Source of the DNA: Sulfurospirillum sp.
GTDB taxonomy: Bacteria > Campylobacterota > Campylobacteria > Campylobacterales > QNZT01
Assembly: GCA_003978405.1 (NCBI GenBank)
Contig: QNZU01000101.1
Location: 1-9,115, forward strand
Direction: 5' to 3'
Length of the DNA stretch: 9,115 nt
Part shown: positions 5,749 through 9,115 of the stretch, one piece after another
Layout: every line of letters starts with the position of its first letter
Numbering within the stretch: the first letter of the stretch is position 1
Translations under genes and position numbers: made by a program
The notes under the pieces: generated by a model
Database searches by the model: none
Seen by the model: only the letters and a program-made list of their open reading frames with translations
Told to the model about the DNA's origin: nothing

Positions 5749-6481
5749 GACTCTTCCTCTTGTAGAGCATTTTTACTCATTTCAAGGAGAGGGCAAATTT
5801 GTCGGAACTCCATCGATATTTATCCGACTTGGAGGGTGCAATCTTGGTTGCAAAGGCTTTAATGTTCACATCGACGGCATAACAGGGTGCGATTCGTTAA
5901 AGGCTGTGCATGAGGAGAGATTTGGATCATCATGGAAAAAGATTGATGATCTGGTACCAATCATAAATTCTCACCTAAAAAACTTGGATTTTAAGCCAGA
6001 TATCGTCATCACAGGTGGAGAGCCGTTGCTTCATTATCAAAATCCTATCCTTTTAAAAATGCTTGATTACTTTGTCAAAAGGGGCTTTAGGATCACATTT
6101 GAGACAAATGCTACCATCAAAATAGATTTTGAAAACTATACTATATATAAAAATGTAGTTTTTGCAATGAGTGTCAAACTAAAAAATAGTGGGGAACCAA
6201 AAAGCAAAAGAGTTATCCATGAAGCTATCAAAGCTATCACAGAAAATACAAAATTGTCATTTTTCAAATTTGTATTGAGTAAAGATGATCTTTTTACCAA
6301 AGAAATAGGAGAAATAATATCTTGTTTTAAAGATACTCCTATATACTGTATGCCAATGGGTAGCACTTCATATGAGCTATCACAAAACGACAAGGCAGTA
6401 GCGGAGTTTTGTATCGCAAACGGTTACAACTTTGTTGATAGGATGCATATAAGACTCTGGAGCAACGAGGAGGGAAGATGA
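5732..6481 (+). CDS. queE: 7-carboxy-7-deazaguanine synthase QueE (atypical radical SAM motif)
   Basis: A 249-aa radical SAM enzyme that converts 6-carboxy-tetrahydropterin to 7-carboxy-7-deazaguanine, the second step after QueD toward queuosine. The N-terminus has FYSFQGEGKFVGTPSIFIRL, characteristic of QueE, then the cysteines C36, C40 and C53, then TGGEP (94-98, SAM amino group). The usual C-x3-C-x2-C is here C-x3-C-x12-C: the third cysteine, followed by Asp as in CDT of E. coli QueE, is displaced by about ten residues. I chose ATG 5732 because AAGGG (5721-5725) lies 6 bases upstream and the protein then begins just before the conserved region. In-frame ATGs at 5696 and 5708 would add 12 or 8 residues with no family similarity. 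It overlaps moaA by 17 bases and queD by ATGA. Confidence 0.88.
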   Translation: MKQEDKTLPLVEHFYSFQGEGKFVGTPSIFIRLGGCNLGCKGFNVHIDGITGCDSLKAVHEERFGSSWKKIDDLVPIINSHLKNLDFKPDIVITGGEPLLHYQNPILLKMLDYFVKRGFRITFETNATIKIDFENYTIYKNVVFAMSVKLKNSGEPKSKRVIHEAIKAITENTKLSFFKFVLSKDDLFTKEIGEIISCFKDTPIYCMPMGSTSYELSQNDKAVAEFCIANGYNFVDRMHIRLWSNEEGR

Positions 6482-7068
6482 TAATACGAAAACTGTTCAA
6501 GTTTGAAAATGCACATATTGTTAGAAACTGCACAAGTGAGAGATGCAAATTCAGTCTGCACGGACACTCATATAAAGTAGAACTCTTTTTTGAGTCAAAC
6601 TATCTTGATAATGGACAGATGATTTACGATTTTGGATTGACAAAAACTTATATCAAAGATCTCATCGATTCATTTGATCATGCCACTACTATATGGAATC
6701 AAGATGATAAAGAGTATATAAACGATATCAAAAAACACTCTCAAAGGTGGGTACTGCTTCCTGTCTCTCCCTCAGCCGAACAGTTTAGCAGAGTGATCTT
6801 TTTGATGGTAGATAGATTACTTAATCTTACCAAGATGCAAAACGGAGAGAAAGAGGTCAAACTTCACTCAGTAAGAGTCCACGAGACAGATACCGGATAT
6901 GCTGAAGGGTTTAGGGATGATGCTTACAGTAAACTAATGGGTGAAATAAGACTACAAGAGATAGAGTTTAGTCCACAGGTTCAAAAAGAGTGGAGCGATC
7001 CTTTGATGTGGAAGAGACTCTTAGACGGTGAAAGATTTGAAAATCCTAAACCAAAAGTAAAAAATTAG
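6478..7068 (+). CDS. queD: 6-carboxy-5,6,7,8-tetrahydropterin synthase QueD
   Basis: A 196-aa protein of the 6-pyruvoyl-tetrahydropterin synthase family (E. coli QueD is about 120 aa, so this is a long version). It converts 7,8-dihydroneopterin triphosphate to 6-carboxy-tetrahydropterin, the substrate of the QueE encoded just upstream. The zinc histidines are H13 (FENAH) and H28/H30 (HGHSYKVE). A catalytic Asp-His pair is at D67-H68 and the pterin-binding Glu at E136 (HET). The expected catalytic cysteine before HGH is C23, but with four residues to H28 rather than three; C18 is an additional candidate. The extra length lies in an insertion at about residues 74-95 and a C-terminal extension after about 150. 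Start and queE stop share ATGA, so the two enzymes are coupled in translation. Confidence 0.92.
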   Translation: MIIRKLFKFENAHIVRNCTSERCKFSLHGHSYKVELFFESNYLDNGQMIYDFGLTKTYIKDLIDSFDHATTIWNQDDKEYINDIKKHSQRWVLLPVSPSAEQFSRVIFLMVDRLLNLTKMQNGEKEVKLHSVRVHETDTGYAEGFRDDAYSKLMGEIRLQEIEFSPQVQKEWSDPLMWKRLLDGERFENPKPKVKN

Positions 7069-7081
7069 GTTACTTTTTTTT
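7053..7081 (+). terminator. Weak AT-rich hairpin and T-tract at the end of queD
   Basis: AAAAGTAA (7053-7060) and TTACTTTT (7070-7077) form an 8-bp stem around a 9-base loop that contains the queD stop codon. The T-run continues to 7081. With only one G-C pair the stem is weak. It may give partial termination, allowing some read-through into the cytochrome gene. Confidence 0.3.
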
Positions 7082-7107
7082 ACAAGCTATTTTTAACTAA
7101 AAGGGGG

Positions 7108-7113
7108 TAAAAT
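7108..7113 (+). promoter_or_regulatory. Possible -10 box of the cytochrome lipoprotein gene
   Basis: TAAAAT lies 40 bases before the cytochrome ATG, with T-rich blocks at 7074-7081 and 7090-7094 upstream, as in the prenyltransferase promoter. The 14-mer ACTTTTTTTTACAA (7072-7085) also occurs at 279-292 ahead of the prenyltransferase. Use of this box would put the start site near 7120 and exclude translation of the leader ORF beginning at 7112, so the two readings compete. Confidence 0.35.
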
Positions 7114-7156
7114 GAGTGTGCAAATTTATTTAAAATTAGGAGAAGGAATAGAATGA
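7112..7156 (+). CDS. Possible 14-codon leader ORF coupled to the cytochrome gene
   Basis: ATG 7112 opens a short frame, MSVQIYLKLGEGIE, ending at TGA 7154-7156. The TGA overlaps the cytochrome ATG (7153-7155) as ATGA, the same junction used at 2239 and 6478. AAGGGGG (7101-7107) lies 4 bases before it as a strong ribosome site. The GGAGAAGGA ribosome site of the cytochrome gene falls inside this frame, so translation of the leader could affect it. The peptide resembles nothing I know. It could equally be chance, and it would not be transcribed if the TAAAAT box at 7108-7113 is the active promoter. Confidence 0.3.
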   Translation: MSVQIYLKLGEGIE

Positions 7157-7872
7157 AAAAGAATTTTTTATATTCATTGGTAGTTGCATCATTGCTTGTA
7201 GGATGTGGTGATAACTTAAAAGAAGCTGCAAGTAGTGCAGTTGATAGTGCAAAAGAGGCTGCTGGTTCAGCAGTAGAGGCTACAAAAGATGCGGCTAAAG
7301 ATGCGGCAGCAGGAGCTGTTGAGGCTGTTAAAAACGGAGCAAATGTAGCAGACGCTGCTAAAGATGCTGTAAAAGAGGCTGCAAGTAATGCAGTAGAAGC
7401 TACAAAAGAGGCTGCTGGTGATGCTAAAGAGGCAGTAAAAGAGGCGGCTTCAAACGCTGCAGACAAAGCAAAAGAGGTTGCAGGTGATGCTAAAGAAGCT
7501 GCAGGTGATGCAGTAGAGAAAGCAAAAGAAGTTGCAGGTGATGCTAAAGAGGCAGTAAAAGAGACTGCAGAAAAAGCAGCAGAGGGTGCATCAGCAGCAG
7601 CTGGAGCAGCAAAAGAGGCAGTTGCAGGTGCAGATGGTGCAAAAGTATTTACAAAATGTGCAGCTTGTCACGGTGCAAAAGCTGAGAAAAAAGCTCTTGG
7701 TGCAAGTCAAGTGATTGCCGGATGGGATGCTGAAAAAGTTGAGAAAGCTCTTAACGGTTACAAAGACGGAAGTTACGGTGGAGCTATGAAAGGTGTTATG
7801 AAAGGTCAAGCTGCAAGTTTGAGCGATGCTGACATCAAAGCTGTTGCAGCATATATTTCAGGATTGAAATAA
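7153..7872 (+). CDS. Lipoprotein c-type cytochrome with long Ala/Lys/Glu-rich spacer
   Basis: A 239-aa exported haem protein. Residues 1-18 form a lipoprotein signal with lipobox LVGC (C18 as lipidated cysteine). Residues ~22-158 are an almost pure Ala/Lys/Glu/Val/Asp spacer built from variants of KEAAGDAKEAV, free of proline, aromatic residues and cysteine, and probably one long helix resembling LEA-type 11-residue repeats. Residues ~160-239 form a small class-I cytochrome c (c553-like). The haem site is CAACH (169-173), with M212 or M216 (GGAMKGVMKG) as sixth ligand and a final helix DADIKAVAAYISGL. It probably carries electrons in the periplasm while tethered to a membrane. The ribosome site GGAGAAGGA is strong. 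As recalled, C. jejuni also has a haem lipoprotein (Cj0158c) beside queD. The partner enzyme is unknown. Confidence 0.9.
   Translation: MKKNFLYSLVVASLLVGCGDNLKEAASSAVDSAKEAAGSAVEATKDAAKDAAAGAVEAVKNGANVADAAKDAVKEAASNAVEATKEAAGDAKEAVKEAASNAADKAKEVAGDAKEAAGDAVEKAKEVAGDAKEAVKETAEKAAEGASAAAGAAKEAVAGADGAKVFTKCAACHGAKAEKKALGASQVIAGWDAEKVEKALNGYKDGSYGGAMKGVMKGQAASLSDADIKAVAAYISGLK
7417..7563 (+). repeat. In-frame internal direct repeats in the cytochrome spacer
   Basis: A 27-base segment starting GGTGATGCTAAAGAGG is identical at 7417-7443 and 7537-7563, exactly 40 codons apart. Its 14-base core GGTGATGCTAAAGA occurs a third time at 7483. A 29-base segment at 7468-7496 recurs at 7522-7550 with one mismatch. 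All offsets (66, 54 and 120 bases) are multiples of three, so copy-number change would lengthen or shorten the spacer without breaking the frame. Confidence 0.85.
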
Positions 7873-7879
7873 TCCAAAA

Positions 7880-7902
7880 CTTATAGGGCTTTGCCCTATG
7901 AG
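7880..7902. terminator. Hairpin shared by the cytochrome and moeA 3' ends
   Basis: ATAGGGC (7883-7889) and GCCCTAT (7893-7899) form a 7-bp stem with a TTT loop, extendable to 10 bp with a wobble pair. The moeA stop codon (7896-7898) lies in the stem. On the minus strand the stem is followed by AAGTTTTGG, a modest U-run. On the plus strand no U-run follows. It is therefore more convincing as the moeA terminator, and may act weakly for the cytochrome transcript. Confidence 0.55.
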
Positions 7903-9110
7903 ATAAAATCTACTCTACTCTTAGATAACAGATCCCACCTTATCGGTATAAATTTTACAACATCATCTTTTTTAACAAACTCTTTGTTTTCATCTACTAT
8001 TATCATACCGTTACAGTGATTTAGTGTATTTACTGAACCTGGTGAGTAGTCTTTAAAGGGGGTGAAATACTCTTTGTCAAAGAGTCCTGGCATAATGGTA
8101 CTAACCCCTCTTTTTACTCTTATCTCTTGATCTGTTTTGGTTTTTATGAAATCTTGATATGGTTGATTGGTTTGTGAGAGTTTTTTGATAATCATTTTTC
8201 CGAATATCTCAAAATTTAAAGCACATGCCAACGGATTGCCCGGAAGATTTAAAACATAAGAGTTTTTCAAGACCCCAAATGTGGTAGGCTTACCGGGTTT
8301 GACGGCGACTTTACTAAAGAGCGTCTTCATTCCAAGTTTGCCAAAAGCCTCCTTGGTAAAATCAGCCTCCCCTACACTCACTCCTCCGCTTGTAATGATC
8401 AAATCATAATCTTTCGCCTCTTTGATAAGATCAATTAACGACTCTATGCTATCTCCACACTTACCTAAAAAATCGCACTCACACCCAAGCTCCTTGGCTC
8501 TTGCTATCAGATATGGTGCATTTGAGTTGTATATCTCTCCCTCTCTTAACTCTTCTCCAATAACCCTTAGTTCACTCCCACTTGCAAATACCGCGACTTT
8601 TACTTTTGTATAGACTTCAACCTTACTAATCCCTTGACTTGCCAAAAGTGCGATATGTGAAGAGTTGATAAGCTCTCCCTCATCTAATATAACTTCATCC
8701 AAAGCGACATCTTCGCCACACTTTCTGATATTTGCTCCCAATTTAACAGGCTGTAGTATCTTGATATCTTCACCATCAACCTCCACTCTCTCCTGGGGAA
8801 TAACAGTGTCAACTGATGGCGGAACTTTTGCACCTGTAAATATCCTGAGAGCTTCACCCTCATTTAAAGATATCCAATCTGTTGTTTTTCCGGCAAATAT
8901 CTTTCCTACAACTTTGTATCTCTCACTCTCTCCACATACTCCGTAACCGTCCATCGCCGAATTGTCAAACGGAGGCAACGGCATTGTAGCTTTGATACTT
9001 TTTGCATTGATAAAAAAGAGTGCATCTTCAATCGGAACCGATTTGGTAGATCTTTTGGTGTGAGACAGACTCTCATCTACAATATCGAGTGCATCTTGTA
9101 GTCTTATCAT
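7896..9110 (-). CDS. moeA: Molybdopterin molybdenumtransferase MoeA
   Basis: A 404-aa cytoplasmic enzyme, full length for MoeA (E. coli about 411). It inserts molybdate into adenylylated molybdopterin, the last common step of molybdenum cofactor synthesis. Family landmarks occur in order: PPFDNSAMDGY (46-56), RIFTGAKVP (89-97), DTVIPQE (101-107), GANIRKCGED (125-134), a SGSEL strand (177-181), GEIYNSN (191-197), TSGGVSVGEAD (240-250, the MPT-binding region), KPGKP (271-275) and LPGNP (289-293). The MoeA C-terminal domain follows. The ATG is at 9108-9110; only 5 bases precede it in the window, so its ribosome site and promoter are not visible. It is convergent with the cytochrome gene, 23 bases apart. 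Together with moaA on the other strand it marks the locus as rich in cofactor genes. Confidence 0.96.
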   Translation of the reverse strand: MIRLQDALDIVDESLSHTKRSTKSVPIEDALFFINAKSIKATMPLPPFDNSAMDGYGVCGESERYKVVGKIFAGKTTDWISLNEGEALRIFTGAKVPPSVDTVIPQERVEVDGEDIKILQPVKLGANIRKCGEDVALDEVILDEGELINSSHIALLASQGISKVEVYTKVKVAVFASGSELRVIGEELREGEIYNSNAPYLIARAKELGCECDFLGKCGDSIESLIDLIKEAKDYDLIITSGGVSVGEADFTKEAFGKLGMKTLFSKVAVKPGKPTTFGVLKNSYVLNLPGNPLACALNFEIFGKMIIKKLSQTNQPYQDFIKTKTDQEIRVKRGVSTIMPGLFDKEYFTPFKDYSPGSVNTLNHCNGMIIVDENKEFVKKDDVVKFIPIRWDLLSKSRVDFIS

Positions 9111-9115
9111 GGTAT

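Noticed and set aside
5732..7068. preQ1 riboswitch before queE or queD
   Set aside because: The genes overlap each other and moaA, leaving no untranslated leader in which such an RNA could sit.
7080..7466. Minus-strand ORF rich in Ala and Ser opposite the cytochrome spacer
   Set aside because: It is the mirror of the repetitive GC-richer spacer codons; a repeat lacking stops on one strand often lacks them on the other. No ribosome site or domain is seen.
7417..7563. Repeats considered as a CRISPR array
   Set aside because: The repeats are in-frame coding repeats with similar, not unique, intervening sequence.

Overview
The window looks like a chromosomal segment of a Campylobacterota (former Epsilonproteobacteria) member. 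Support comes from the AT-rich sequence, the gene set, T-rich promoters with TAWAAT-type -10 boxes and little visible -35, and the presence of a UbiA-family prenyltransferase of the kind these ubiquinone-lacking bacteria use for menaquinone. The order UbiA-type prenyltransferase, two small conserved proteins, moaA, queE, queD, haem lipoprotein also resembles what I recall from Campylobacter jejuni (around Cj0158c-Cj0164c). That comparison is from memory and was not searched. The genus cannot be fixed from the sequence.

Layout. Positions 1-234 hold the C-terminal end of a PKD-like surface or secreted protein, followed by a hairpin terminator. A tightly packed plus-strand operon runs from 358 to 2955: a TTG-started prenyltransferase (mqnP-like), a protein with a possible degenerate PilZ domain, a membrane-anchored coiled-coil protein with a C-terminal helix-turn-helix, and a divergent family-1-type uracil-DNA glycosylase. 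Next, on the minus strand (4709 to 2906), is a two-gene chemotaxis unit: an Aer-like PAS protein overlapping a soluble methyl-accepting receptor with a C-terminal zinc-binding CZB domain. The receptor gene ends inside the glycosylase gene. The plus-strand run then resumes with moaA, queE and queD (4783-7068), and a lipoprotein cytochrome c carrying a long alanine/lysine/glutamate-rich helical spacer (7153-7872). moeA lies convergently on the minus strand at the right end, with a hairpin shared between its 3' end and that of the cytochrome gene.

How the genes work together. moaA and moeA act at the first and last stages of molybdenum cofactor synthesis. queD and queE make consecutive intermediates (CPH4, then CDG) of 7-deazaguanine/queuosine synthesis from GTP. 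The prenyltransferase and the cytochrome belong to respiratory electron transport. The PAS/receptor pair probably reports redox or energy state, and perhaps metal or oxidant state, to the flagellar motor.

The most interesting stretch is the 73-base gap at 4710-4782. On the minus strand it holds an almost perfect sigma-28 (flagellar) promoter for the PAS/receptor pair. Its -10 box overlaps a consensus sigma-70 -10 box of moaA on the other strand. Other points worth a second look are the split Aer-like receptor with a CZB domain, a 10-residue insertion within the radical-SAM cysteine motif of QueE, a 14-codon leader ORF overlapping the cytochrome start, and the repeat-built cytochrome spacer.
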